Positions 1 through 5,282 of a DNA stretch of 6,111 bases are shown piece by piece. Position 1 is the first letter of the stretch. Every line of letters starts with the position of its first letter. The DNA comes from an uncultured Clostridium sp. (GTDB lineage: Bacteria > Bacillota > Clostridia > TANB77 > CAG-508). A program made the position numbers and the translations under genes. The DNA is taken from positions 1-6,111 of the forward strand of contig USAE01000072.1 in assembly GCA_900552655.1 (NCBI GenBank), given 5' to 3'. Below the pieces are notes generated by a model. It worked only from the letters and a program-made list of their open reading frames with translations. It was not told where the DNA came from and did no database searches.

Positions 1-84
1 CTATATGCAGTATCGTTTAAACCCTTGATATATAAGCTTTTTTTATTATTATTATAATGAATTAATATATAAATTTTATTATTT
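1..84. other. Left edge, no supportable gene
   Basis: Two forward frames are open from the window edge: one ends at TGA near 26-28 and one at TAA 55-57. The 3' end of an upstream rightward gene could therefore lie here, but the visible residues are too few to judge. A TATAAT hexamer at 53-58 has no acceptable -35 at normal spacing. The terminator that follows at 85-115 supports the idea that a rightward transcript ends here. Confidence 0.35.
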
Positions 85-115
85 GGTCTTAAAATCGATT
101 TTAAGACCTTTTTTT
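85..115 (+). terminator. Perfect palindromic intrinsic terminator
   Basis: Positions 85-108 form a perfect 24-bp palindrome (GGTCTTAAAATC and its complement), followed at once by seven T residues (109-115). On the plus strand this is a textbook Rho-independent terminator, although the fold has no separate loop, so the central TCGA would open. It probably ends transcription from a gene left of the window and isolates the promoter at 161. Its core, CTTAAAATCGATTTT, recurs in degraded form at 795, 989 and 1155. Confidence 0.8.
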
Positions 116-160
116 GTTTTATTCGTATTGTTTTATTATTTATATTATTTTTTTCTTTTC

Positions 161-189
161 TTGACAATTTTCGTGCGAATTATTATTAT
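161..189 (+). promoter_or_regulatory. Sigma-A promoter for the 105-aa gene
   Basis: TTGACA at 161-166 is a perfect -35 element. A 17-bp spacer follows and then TATTAT at 184-189 as the -10. Transcription should start near 197, leaving a leader of about 36 nt before the ATG at 233. This excludes longer in-frame starts back to 83, which would lie upstream of the transcript and run through the terminator. The spacer contains ATTTTCGTGCG, close to ATTCTCGTGCG at 1009-1019, which might be a shared regulator site or chance. Confidence 0.75.
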
Positions 190-232
190 CCAGATATATT
201 GTTTCTTGTTAAGAAAATGGAAGTGGTTAGAT

Positions 233-550
233 ATGGAAAAAAAATTGACTAAAAAAGAATTTTGTATTTATGTTCGAAATGGTCAAGGAAAACCATATAT
301 ACTTTCATCTTATCCGACTTTTCGTGATGCCTCTATAGCTTTAAACAATATTATTACTTACGAGGAGGAAAGAGGGAAGATATTTTATGTGGATAATGAC
401 TTTTATGAAAATAAATATCCATCAAGTGTAAACGGGAAATATTTTTGTATTTTAGAGCGAAGCGTTTCAGAATGGGAGAAAAGTGAAAGTTTAGTTTCCA
501 GAAGCTCTAAAAATTCAAAAGATAAAAAGCGGAAAATTGATAATGTTTAA
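233..550 (+). CDS. Small hydrophilic protein of unknown function
   Basis: This 105-residue protein belongs to no family I recognise. The open frame extends back to an ATG at 83, but that part is a run of Phe/Leu/Ile encoded by T-rich DNA, crosses the terminator at 85-115 and precedes the promoter at 161. The start at 233 (MEKKLTKKEF) is therefore preferred; a GGAAGTGG stretch at 219-226 is a weak ribosome binding site with 7 nt spacing. The centre (residues 12-80) looks like a compact alpha/beta domain with aromatic positions, including KPYILSSYPTF, a helix around RDASIALNNI and GKYFCILERSVSEWEK near the end. The last 20 residues are a charged Ser/Lys tail, probably disordered. There is no signal peptide or membrane segment, so it is likely cytoplasmic. 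It is the only convincing rightward gene and is transcribed alone. Confidence 0.7.
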   Translation: MEKKLTKKEFCIYVRNGQGKPYILSSYPTFRDASIALNNIITYEEERGKIFYVDNDFYENKYPSSVNGKYFCILERSVSEWEKSESLVSRSSKNSKDKKRKIDNV

Positions 551-648
551 ATAAAAAATATAATGGCTAAAGATATTATTAAAAGCATTTTAATGCTAGA
601 GGGGAAAGAGATAGAGTCAAGATACAGGTTAATTTGCAATATATAACA

Positions 649-674
649 TTGCACAAAATCAAAGTTTTGTGCAA
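649..674 (+). repeat. Perfect 10-bp stem-loop
   Basis: TTGCACAAAA (649-658) pairs perfectly with TTTTGTGCAA (665-674) around a 6-nt loop. The right arm is followed by AAAAAGG rather than a T-run, so on the plus strand it is not an intrinsic terminator; on the minus strand no T-run follows either. It overlaps the start of the dispersed repeat copy at 658-699. The left arm with its loop start recurs alone at 1333-1348 (TTTGCACAAAATCAAA). Confidence 0.6.
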
Positions 675-699
675 AAAGGAGTAGGAGAAAAATATCAAA
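658..699 (+). repeat. Dispersed repeat, copy A
   Basis: This 42-nt stretch matches 3404-3445 at 34 of 42 positions without gaps, beginning with 13 identical bases (ATCAAAGTTTTGT) and including TAGGAG and AAAATAT. The reading frame starting at 660 is open in both copies: here it reads QSFVQKGVGEKYQ and ends at TAA 723-725. Downstream, GTAGGA (681-686) could pair with TCCTAC (714-719). It could be a decayed coding fragment duplicated with a mobile element, or a structured RNA repeat; the data do not decide. Confidence 0.5.
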
Positions 700-794
700 T
701 TATAGTTATAGCGTCCTACCTGTAAAATCTTGCTGTTCTTTACTATTAGTCACATTTCAGCTTATTATTGTAACAACAACCTACATTACTTTAT

Positions 795-1188
795 TATAAA
801 AACCTCTTAAAATTCATTTTAAAGCTTCATTATTTTATATTATTCTTGGTTGGATTTTTTTGCATTATTGCAACCTTATAATTTATAAAAAAATTTATAT
901 AACTTTAGATTATTTTTTCAAAAATCTGCAAATCCTTATATTTCAATATTTTACCGCATTTTACAGACAACAAACTATATGCCTAAAATATAAAAACGCC
1001 TTAAAATCGATTCTCGTGCGTCGCTTTTTTGACCATTTTTCAGCATTTTTAATAAATGCCTGAAAATCCGCATTTTACTAAAATTTATATAATAAACACT
1101 AGATTTATAAATTAGCATATCTAATCATAAAGATATAAAACTTGTTTAATTAAATATAAAAATGTCTTAAAAACGATTTTCATACGTC
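795..1188 (+). repeat. Three aligned interspersed repeats
   Basis: Three same-orientation copies start at 795, 989 and 1155 (spacings 194 and 166 nt). Each is about 34 nt and begins TATAAAAA, then three variable bases, then CTTAAAA and a variable pair before GATT or CATT. The second and third also share a right half of the type ATTYTCRTRCGTC. Their core matches the terminator palindrome at 85-108, so they may be eroded copies of one terminator-like or mobile palindromic element. The second copy ends in a run of six T (1025-1030). Confidence 0.5.
1037..1066. repeat. Bulged stem-loop
   Basis: TTTTCAGCATTT (1037-1048) pairs with AAATGCCTGAAAA (1054-1066), a 12-bp stem with one bulged C and a short AT loop. 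There is no following T-run on the plus strand. The 11-mer CCGCATTTTAC appears just after it at 1068-1078 and also at 954-964, so the hairpin sits beside a second, short direct repeat. Confidence 0.45.
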
Positions 1189-1279
1189 CATATTTATAAT
1201 TTATTTTAAGCTACAAATTGCTGTAATAATATTAAATCGATTTATAAATATCTAAAAGAAAAGTTTGGCATTTGTTAAA

Positions 1280-1315
1280 ATTAAATCTAAAGAAATGTTC
1301 GACTTTAGATTTAAT
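1280..1315. repeat. Perfect 13-bp AT-rich hairpin
   Basis: ATTAAATCTAAAG (1280-1292) and CTTTAGATTTAAT (1303-1315) are perfect complements around a 10-nt loop, AAATGTTCGA. Read on the minus strand, the stem is followed by a short TTTT interrupted by other bases, so it could be a weak terminator for the leftward unit that ends at 1589, about 275 nt upstream of it. The octamer AATGTTCG in its loop also occurs at 3465-3472. Confidence 0.5.
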
Positions 1316-1588
1316 ATGATTTTATATAAAACTTTGCACAAAATCAAAATTGAATAATTTATATAAATTTTAATTGCAAAATTCTAAAATTATTTTAAAT
1401 TCTAAATTTACTTTCTATTATTATTTTTTATTTCATTGAATTTGTTTTTATCATAATTTTGAAATTATAAATAATCTTTTTTTTACTTTATTTCATTAAT
1501 TTTATATTATTCATTATAAGTAGTTTCAATTTTATGCTCCCCCTACTCCCTCTTGACTTTTTATTCATTACGAATTGTCACAACCAAT

Positions 1589-1817
1589 TCACATATTAAA
1601 GTAAACGTACGTATTTTCAAATATTTCATTATTGGAATCTTCATTATTTTCAGGCATTTTCATAAAACTAACTTGTCCATCTTTACAAACGTTTCCGTTT
1701 TCATTTAATGCTTGTTTAAATTCACATTTCAAATTCATTTTATCAAACATATTTCTTATCTTTTGTTTTTCTTCTTTTGAATAACAATTTTATGTTTTCT
1801 AATATTCTAACTTGCAT
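1589..1817 (-). pseudogene. Frameshifted small gene downstream of DUF1653
   Basis: An ATG at 1817-1815 opens MQVRILENIKLLF and stops at 1743-1745. A second frame that overlaps it carries CYSKEEKQKIRNMFDKMNLK and continues with an acidic, coding-like sequence to TGA 1591-1589 (…NTYVYFNM). Removing one base near 1787 joins them into a single protein of about 75 residues, and the total length (229 nt) is one more than a multiple of three, as expected for a one-base insertion. The start lies 28 nt after the DUF1653 stop, with a GAAGAG-type weak ribosome binding site, so it looks like the last gene of that unit. Alternatively the second frame is intact and starts at the ATG at 1750 (53 residues) with a poor ribosome binding site, or the slip is a sequencing error in a real gene. 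I recognise no family. Confidence 0.5.
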
Positions 1818-1845
1818 ATTATCTCTTCACATTTGTATTCTTGTA

Positions 1846-2103
1846 TTACTCTTCTATAATTTCTTCAAAACGATATTTTTGAGTTGCATCAGGATATTTT
1901 TCATGGTCTACTTCAGATAAAAACATATCTATTGGTCTTGCGTATATACCATCTTTATGATTAGTTTTTCCATTATTATCCATACAACGGTAAACTACTA
2001 ATTTCTCTCCTGTTTCACTATGTTGAGCTACTGTAATTACAAATGATCTTGCTCCTTTAAAATGCCTCCACATTGTAAATGGTTTAACTTCTCGATTTTC
2101 CAT
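1846..2103 (-). CDS. DUF1653 domain protein
   Basis: This 85-residue protein matches the DUF1653 pattern throughout: WRHFKG at 12-17, then AQHSETGEKLVVYR at 26-39, ARPIDMFLSEVD at 55-66 and a closing YRFE at 77-80. That is the whole length usual for this family of small cytoplasmic proteins, whose biochemical role is not established. The start is secure: AAGGAGGAA lies 8 nt upstream of the ATG. It follows fic by 121 nt on the same strand and precedes the frameshifted gene by 28 nt, so the three may be cotranscribed, although no separate promoter or terminator was clear in the 121-nt gap. The family is common beside unrelated genes, so the neighbourhood says little about its job. Confidence 0.9.
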   Translation of the reverse strand: MENREVKPFTMWRHFKGARSFVITVAQHSETGEKLVVYRCMDNNGKTNHKDGIYARPIDMFLSEVDHEKYPDATQKYRFEEIIEE

Positions 2104-2131
2104 ATAAACTTCCTCCTTAATTTTTATAAAA

Positions 2132-2191
2132 CTATGTTTTGTCCATCATCAAAATGTCTTTCCAAATCTCGTTCAATATATATTCCTCCAT
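2132..2191 (-). CDS. Possible 19-aa leader ORF or gene remnant
   Basis: Between fic and the DUF1653 gene, ATG at 2191-2189 opens MEEYILNEIWKDILMMDKT and stops at TAG 2134-2132. An overlapping frame without an ATG reads GGIYIERDLERHFDDGQNIV, which has a more protein-like composition. The GGAGGA inside it could serve a TTG start at 2176. It may be a tiny translated ORF, or the tail of a lost gene between its two neighbours. The evidence is weak either way. Confidence 0.2.
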   Translation of the reverse strand: MEEYILNEIWKDILMMDKT

Positions 2192-2224
2192 TATCACTCT
2201 AAAAATGTTATTAAAAATTTTATA

Positions 2225-3286
2225 TTAATTCTCAGATAATAATTTTATCAATCTAACATTTTTATATAATTTTTCTCTGCCTACTTTTTCAGATTCCAAA
2301 AGTCCAATTTCTTCTAATTGATTTAAATAGGAAGTTGCTGTAATTCTTGTAACATCACATGTTTTTTCTATATATGATATTTTTGTATAAACTTCATAAA
2401 ATAGACTTTCTAATAGTTCTTTTGAGTAAATTTTAGGTAGTTTACTTCTAAACTCTTCTTTGTAATTTTTCATTTCAGTTTGAATTTTTTCAATTAACTC
2501 TATTGTTTCTTTAGATGTAATTTCGATACCTTTTAAAATATATAAAATCCAATCCTCGAAATTATTATTTTTTCTAACTTCATTAAATAACTTATAATAT
2601 TCTTGTTTTGTTTTATTTATATATTTACTTAAGTATAGAATTGGACTATCTATTAAGTTATTTAATACAAGATAAAGAATATTAAGTATTCTTCCTGTTC
2701 TTCCATTTCCATCATAGAATGGATGAATACTCTCAAATTGATAATGTATTAGACAAACTTTTATTAATGGATCTATTCCATCTTCATTATTATTAATAAA
2801 ATCCTCTAAATTTTTTAGATATTCTCTTATCTCTTTTTCATTTTGAGGAGGTGTGTATATTGTTTTTCCAGTAATAGAATTCTTTAATTCTGTACCTGGT
2901 AACTTTCTAATTCCTGCATTGTTATGTTCAATAGTTCCTTGAATTTTAACAATAGTATTTGTATTGATAAATTCATCTTTTTTTATTTGTTCATATCCAA
3001 GCCAAATAGCATTTCTATAGTCTACAACTTCTTTGGCATTTTCTTCTTTATAACCACTTTCTGTTAGCACTTTATAAATGTCATCATGAGTTGTAACAAT
3101 ATTTTCAATAGCACTACTATCTTTAGCTTCGTTAATTGTTACAGCATTTATTAGAATATGCATATTAGGTATTGTATTAGCATATCCTTTTAATTCTGCT
3201 AAAGCTCTTGATGATAAATTTAATTGTTCTAAAATTTTATTTGTTTTTAAATTAATATTTTTATATGGTAACATTTCTAATTTCAT
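2225..3286 (-). CDS. Fic-family protein adenylyltransferase with C-terminal winged helix
   Basis: Fic enzymes transfer AMP (or other phosphate-containing groups) from a nucleotide to a hydroxyl side chain of a target protein. This 353-residue protein has the intact catalytic motif HPFYDGNGRTGR at 188-199, with catalytic His188 and anion-binding Asn194 and Arg196. The substrate flap is visible at 136-149 (NSITGKTIYTPPQN). An N-terminal Fic_N-type region contains SSAIEN, with Ser57, Glu61 and Asn62 matching the inhibitory (S/T)xxxE(G/N) helix; this makes it a class II, self-inhibited Fic protein. Residues about 288-353 form a winged-helix segment (IEKTCDVTRITATSYLNQLE). Its length fits the Fic_N-Fic-wHTH family. 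GGAGG 7 nt upstream fixes the start at 3286; an ATG 30 nt upstream lacks a ribosome binding site. The target is unknown. No antitoxin gene is adjacent, as expected when inhibition is built in. Confidence 0.93.
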   Translation of the reverse strand: MKLEMLPYKNINLKTNKILEQLNLSSRALAELKGYANTIPNMHILINAVTINEAKDSSAIENIVTTHDDIYKVLTESGYKEENAKEVVDYRNAIWLGYEQIKKDEFINTNTIVKIQGTIEHNNAGIRKLPGTELKNSITGKTIYTPPQNEKEIREYLKNLEDFINNNEDGIDPLIKVCLIHYQFESIHPFYDGNGRTGRILNILYLVLNNLIDSPILYLSKYINKTKQEYYKLFNEVRKNNNFEDWILYILKGIEITSKETIELIEKIQTEMKNYKEEFRSKLPKIYSKELLESLFYEVYTKISYIEKTCDVTRITATSYLNQLEEIGLLESEKVGREKLYKNVRLIKLLSEN

Positions 3287-3340
3287 ATTTTTTCCTCCAT
3301 ATATATAAAATATCATATTTTTTATATATTTTCAACGAAC

Positions 3341-3388
3341 ATGTATAAAAAATCAAAAAAATTATACATATTTAAAAAACATGTATAA
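3341..3388 (-). promoter_or_regulatory. Three phased ATGTATAA half-sites upstream of fic
   Basis: The octamer occurs at 3341-3348 (direct), 3362-3369 (inverted) and 3381-3388 (direct). Centre-to-centre spacing is 21 and 19 bp, about two helical turns each. The second and third extend to a 10-bp inverted pair, AATTATACAT and ATGTATAATT, with an 11-nt loop. The array ends about 55 nt upstream of the fic start. TATAAT hexamers occur inside it on both strands (3366-3361 minus, 3384-3389 plus), but the -35 elements are poor. This looks like an operator, possibly for autoregulation by the Fic winged helix; that link is inference. Confidence 0.5.
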
Positions 3389-3403
3389 TTTATATTTTGT
3401 ATT

Positions 3404-3445
3404 ATCAAAGTTTTGTATCAAAAGAAATAGGAGTAAAATATAAAG
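3404..3445 (+). repeat. Dispersed repeat, copy B
   Basis: This copy matches 658-699 at 34 of 42 bases. In the corresponding frame it reads QSFVSKEIGVKYK and then VPAFVF before TAA at 3463-3465; the same frame is open back to about 3376 but offers no ATG. It does not keep the 10-bp stem of copy A; instead TTTTGTAT is repeated directly at 3396 and 3411. The segment is bracketed by a 9-bp inverted repeat, AACGAACAT at 3334-3342 and ATGTTCGTT at 3466-3474, which might be the ends of a small element. Confidence 0.45.
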
Positions 3446-3488
3446 TACCTGCTTTTGTATTTTAAATGTTCGTTTTTTTAAAATTAAA

Positions 3489-4079
3489 TTAGAAATTAAC
3501 TTTATTCCCTATTGATTTTATAACTCTACAAGGATTTCCTACTGCAACAACATTTGATGGTATATCTTTTGTAATAACACTTCCTGCACCTATTGTTACA
3601 TTATCTCCAATAGTTATACCAGGCAATACGGTAACATTTCCACCTATCCATACGTTATTTCCTACTTTAATAGGTTTTGCATATTCTAATCCTTTGTTTC
3701 TAGTTTCATAGTCTAGTGGATGTCCTGCTGTATAAAAACTACAATTAGGTGCAATAAAAACATTATCTCCAAACTCTACTTTCGCACCATCTAATATTAC
3801 ACAATTATGATTCATATAAAAGTTTTCGCCTACAAAAATATTGTAACCATAATCACACCAAAAGTTTTGTTCTACTATAATTTGATTTCCTGTTTTTGCA
3901 AATAGCTTTTTAATGATTTCTTCTTTCTTTTCTATATCAGATGGTTTTAAATTATTATATCGATAACAAATATCTTTTGCTTTATATCTATCATTTATTA
4001 ATTCTTTATCATAATTAGCATCATATAATTCTCCTGCTAACATTTTATCTTTTTCTGACATTTTCTCTTTTTCTGACAT
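3489..4079 (-). CDS. Sugar O-acetyltransferase (maltose/galactoside type)
   Basis: This 196-residue enzyme belongs to the left-handed beta-helix acetyltransferases, which move acetyl from acetyl-CoA to a sugar hydroxyl in the cytoplasm. The N-terminal Mac-type helical region (about 11-65) starts with KMLAGELYDAN. The hexapeptide-repeat domain runs from about 67 to 188. The catalytic His is expected at 120 in YTAGHPLDYETR, and NVWIGGNVTVLPGITIGDN is the signature near the C-terminus. The length fits Maa/LacA proteins. Four in-frame ATGs compete (4100, 4079, 4061, 4043). I chose 4079 because AGGAG lies 11 nt upstream, whereas nothing resembling a ribosome binding site precedes 4100. The first codons are duplicated, see the tandem repeat entry. 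The acceptor sugar cannot be read from the sequence. Confidence 0.92.
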   Translation of the reverse strand: MSEKEKMSEKDKMLAGELYDANYDKELINDRYKAKDICYRYNNLKPSDIEKKEEIIKKLFAKTGNQIIVEQNFWCDYGYNIFVGENFYMNHNCVILDGAKVEFGDNVFIAPNCSFYTAGHPLDYETRNKGLEYAKPIKVGNNVWIGGNVTVLPGITIGDNVTIGAGSVITKDIPSNVVAVGNPCRVIKSIGNKVNF

Positions 4080-4088
4080 TTTCTCTTT
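4053..4088 (-). repeat. 18-bp in-frame tandem duplication at acetyltransferase start
   Basis: AAAGAGAAAATGTCAGAA occurs twice, perfectly and back to back, at 4088-4071 and 4070-4053. A third, diverged unit follows (AAAGATAAAATGTTAG). It adds six codons (KMSEKE) and a second ATG with the same upstream AAAGAGAAA context, so two adjacent starts may be used. The single-copy form would begin MSEKDKMLAGELYD, close to the normal start of the family. Confidence 0.8.
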
Positions 4089-4112
4089 ATCTCCTATCAT
4101 AACAAGAATTTA

Positions 4113-4245
4113 CTATTTAACTTGTTTTTTTTCATATCTCGTATTTGGGCTATTACCTACTCTTATTAAAATATTATTTTCTACTAATTTGTTTAACAAT
4201 GTTGATGTAGTAGTTTTTTTTATTTATTAAAGTTTCAGCGCTTTT
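4113..4245 (-). pseudogene. Frameshifted remnant of a winged-helix protein
   Basis: Reading leftward, one frame gives SAETLINKK from 4242 and another gives KKTTTSTLLNKLVENNILIR, continuing VGNSPNTRYEKKQVK to TAG 4115-4113. The frames join exactly at a run of eight A residues on the minus strand (4221-4214), and one base less would restore a continuous peptide. The joined sequence has the recognition helix and wing pattern of a winged-helix DNA-binding C-terminus (TSTLLNKLVENNILIRVG). Nothing upstream of 4245 stays open, so the 5' part is lost. The stop lies 33 nt from the acetyltransferase start. A short programmed-slippage product is possible but would need an upstream start that I do not see. 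Confidence 0.6.
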
Positions 4246-4271
4246 TCATTTTATAAATTTATTATTGCTCA

Positions 4272-4298
4272 ATCGTTCAATAAATCGTTCTATCGTTC
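4272..4298. repeat. Triple ATCGTTC direct repeat
   Basis: ATCGTTC occurs at 4272-4278, 4284-4290 and 4292-4298, with starts 12 and 8 bp apart; two copies extend to ATCGTTCAAT. On the minus strand this is TTGAAC-containing sequence upstream of the winged-helix remnant and the acetyltransferase, with an imperfect -10 (TTATAA) 18 nt after one TTGAAC. It may be a regulator site or part of a leftward promoter. Confidence 0.4.
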
Positions 4299-4353
4299 AA
4301 TTTAATTTAGTATATCACCTTAATAACAAAATATGCAAGAGATATATGGAGAA

Positions 4354-4386
4354 AGGGTCAAAAGCTTTACATATGCTTTTGACCCT
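4354..4386 (-). terminator. Hairpin terminator after the lipoprotein gene
   Basis: A perfect 12-bp stem pairs AGGGTCAAAAGC (4354-4365) with GCTTTTGACCCT (4375-4386) around a 9-nt loop. It starts 6 nt past the stop codon of the lipoprotein gene. Its GC-rich base suits an intrinsic terminator, although the U-run on the minus strand is short (TTTCTCC). On the plus strand it is followed by TAAAAC, so leftward termination is more likely. Confidence 0.7.
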
Positions 4387-4392
4387 AAAACA

Positions 4393-5058
4393 TTAAAAAC
4401 AATCAATATTTATAGAATTTTCATATACACATACTTCAATGTCCTCAAAACATCTAAGTATATCTGGAAATCCATACATTGTATCCAGTATAATGTCTTT
4501 GATATCTCCAGTTACTTCTTTGTTACCGTAAAAAATCTTCCCTTCATCATATTTAAATTCTGATTGCTCCACTCCATTTTCTTGTAGAACTTCTTTTAAA
4601 TATGATAAACCGTTCTCATTTTGCTTCCTAATAATTTCATCATTTATAATTAATGTTCCAATAATTTTATTTTCATCAGGAAGCATTTCGAAATGATATT
4701 TAAATACTTTTGTAAAATTATGATCAATAAATCTGTCTTTACTATCTAGTATCGCTGGACTTATAAATCTAGCAATATCACCTCCAAGATTGTAAACTAC
4801 TGTTTTACCATCTGTTTTTTCTTCTGATACTCCAAATTTATCAGAAGATATGGGAACAATTTTTACTTCTGAATCTGGTGAAAACAGCCAAGAATCTTTA
4901 AACATCATTTCGTAATGTTCTAAAGCTTCTTCGTTTAAAGCATTTTCTTGCCGGTCAGCATTAGAAGATACTGCAGTTGCATTAGTATTAATACTGTTAC
5001 AAGATGATAATGTAATAATGCAAGTAACTAATGTGATGAATTGAATAAAACGTTTCAT
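4393..5058 (-). CDS. Putative lipoprotein of unknown function
   Basis: The 221-residue product begins with a lipoprotein signal peptide: a short basic start (MKR), a hydrophobic stretch and the lipobox LSSC with Cys20. It should be lipidated and anchored on the outer face of the cytoplasmic membrane. The next 20 residues (Asn/Ala/Ser-rich) look like a flexible linker. The remaining domain (about 40-221) is mixed alpha/beta, with motifs such as KTVVYNLGGDIARFISP and KIFYGNKEVTGD; I recognise no family and see no catalytic signature. AAGGAG 5 nt upstream fixes the start. The gene is monocistronic: its own promoter lies at 5201-5229 and a hairpin terminator follows the stop. Confidence 0.85.
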   Translation of the reverse strand: MKRFIQFITLVTCIITLSSCNSINTNATAVSSNADRQENALNEEALEHYEMMFKDSWLFSPDSEVKIVPISSDKFGVSEEKTDGKTVVYNLGGDIARFISPAILDSKDRFIDHNFTKVFKYHFEMLPDENKIIGTLIINDEIIRKQNENGLSYLKEVLQENGVEQSEFKYDEGKIFYGNKEVTGDIKDIILDTMYGFPDILRCFEDIEVCVYENSINIDCF

Positions 5059-5069
5059 ATTTTCTCCTT

Positions 5070-5168
5070 CTACCTTATATAATTACACAAGGATTTTTCA
5101 ACTTGATGATACATTTTGAGTAAGAACTTTTGTAGATATATCTTTTCACTACTCTGGTTAATATTCAT
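5070..5168 (-). CDS. Possible 32-aa upstream ORF in lipoprotein leader
   Basis: ATG at 5168-5166 begins a 32-residue frame, MNINQSSEKIYLQKFLLKMY and onward to TAG 5072-5070, which overlaps the lipoprotein ribosome binding region. It fills most of the roughly 135-nt leader. It has no visible ribosome binding site, so translation is doubtful. If used, its stop next to AAGGAG would suit translational coupling or leader-peptide control. Confidence 0.2.
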   Translation of the reverse strand: MNINQSSEKIYLQKFLLKMYHQVEKSLCNYIR

Positions 5169-5200
5169 AAATATATCATATTTATAGGTTACATAAAACC

Positions 5201-5229
5201 ATTATACCATATTTATACTTTTATGTAAA
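5201..5229 (-). promoter_or_regulatory. Strong sigma-A promoter for the lipoprotein gene
   Basis: On the minus strand, TTTACA (5229-5224), a 17-bp spacer and a perfect TATAAT (5206-5201) make a near-consensus promoter. The start should fall near 5194, giving an unusually long leader of about 135 nt before the lipoprotein ATG. It lies in the gap after the preceding leftward gene, so the lipoprotein can be expressed independently. Confidence 0.8.
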
Positions 5230-5282
5230 TATTAGACAGATACTTCATATCCCTTTAAATCTTTAAATAATTTATCTTTTGA

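Larger units (their letters stand above)
551..1588. other. Gene-poor AT-rich kilobase
   Basis: No convincing gene lies here. A 27-codon ORF at 563-646 (MAKDIIKSILM...), in the same frame as the gene before it and 12 nt after its stop, looks codon-like but lacks a ribosome binding site. A 67-codon ORF at 860-1063 is rich in Phe/Ile/Tyr, has no ribosome binding site and runs through repeat copies, so it is not called. What the stretch does hold is listed separately: a 10-bp hairpin at 649-674 inside a dispersed repeat, three aligned repeats at 795, 989 and 1155, a bulged hairpin at 1037-1066, and a perfect 13-bp hairpin at 1280-1315. Positions 701-785 are visibly less AT-biased than the flanks. 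From 1380 to 1530 the sequence is nearly pure A/T, interrupted by a C-rich stretch at 1537-1555. Confidence 0.6.

Noticed and set aside
83..232. N-terminal extension of the 105-aa protein (50 extra residues, membrane-like)
   Set aside because: It runs through a perfect terminator and lies mostly upstream of a consensus promoter; the hydrophobic residues come from T-rich DNA.
860..1063. 67-codon plus-strand ORF
   Set aside because: No ribosome binding site, biased Phe/Ile/Tyr composition, and it crosses one of the interspersed repeats.
2225..3286. Fic toxin with a separate antitoxin partner
   Set aside because: The inhibitory SxxxEN helix is inside the Fic protein itself, and the DUF1653 neighbour does not resemble a FicA-type antitoxin.
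4272..4298. CRISPR-like array
   Set aside because: The three 7-bp repeats are far too short and unevenly spaced (12 and 8 bp).
4333..4563. Plus-strand ORF over the lipoprotein 3' end
   Set aside because: It is antisense to the lipoprotein gene and starts in its terminator; the lipoprotein has a promoter, ribosome binding site and lipobox.
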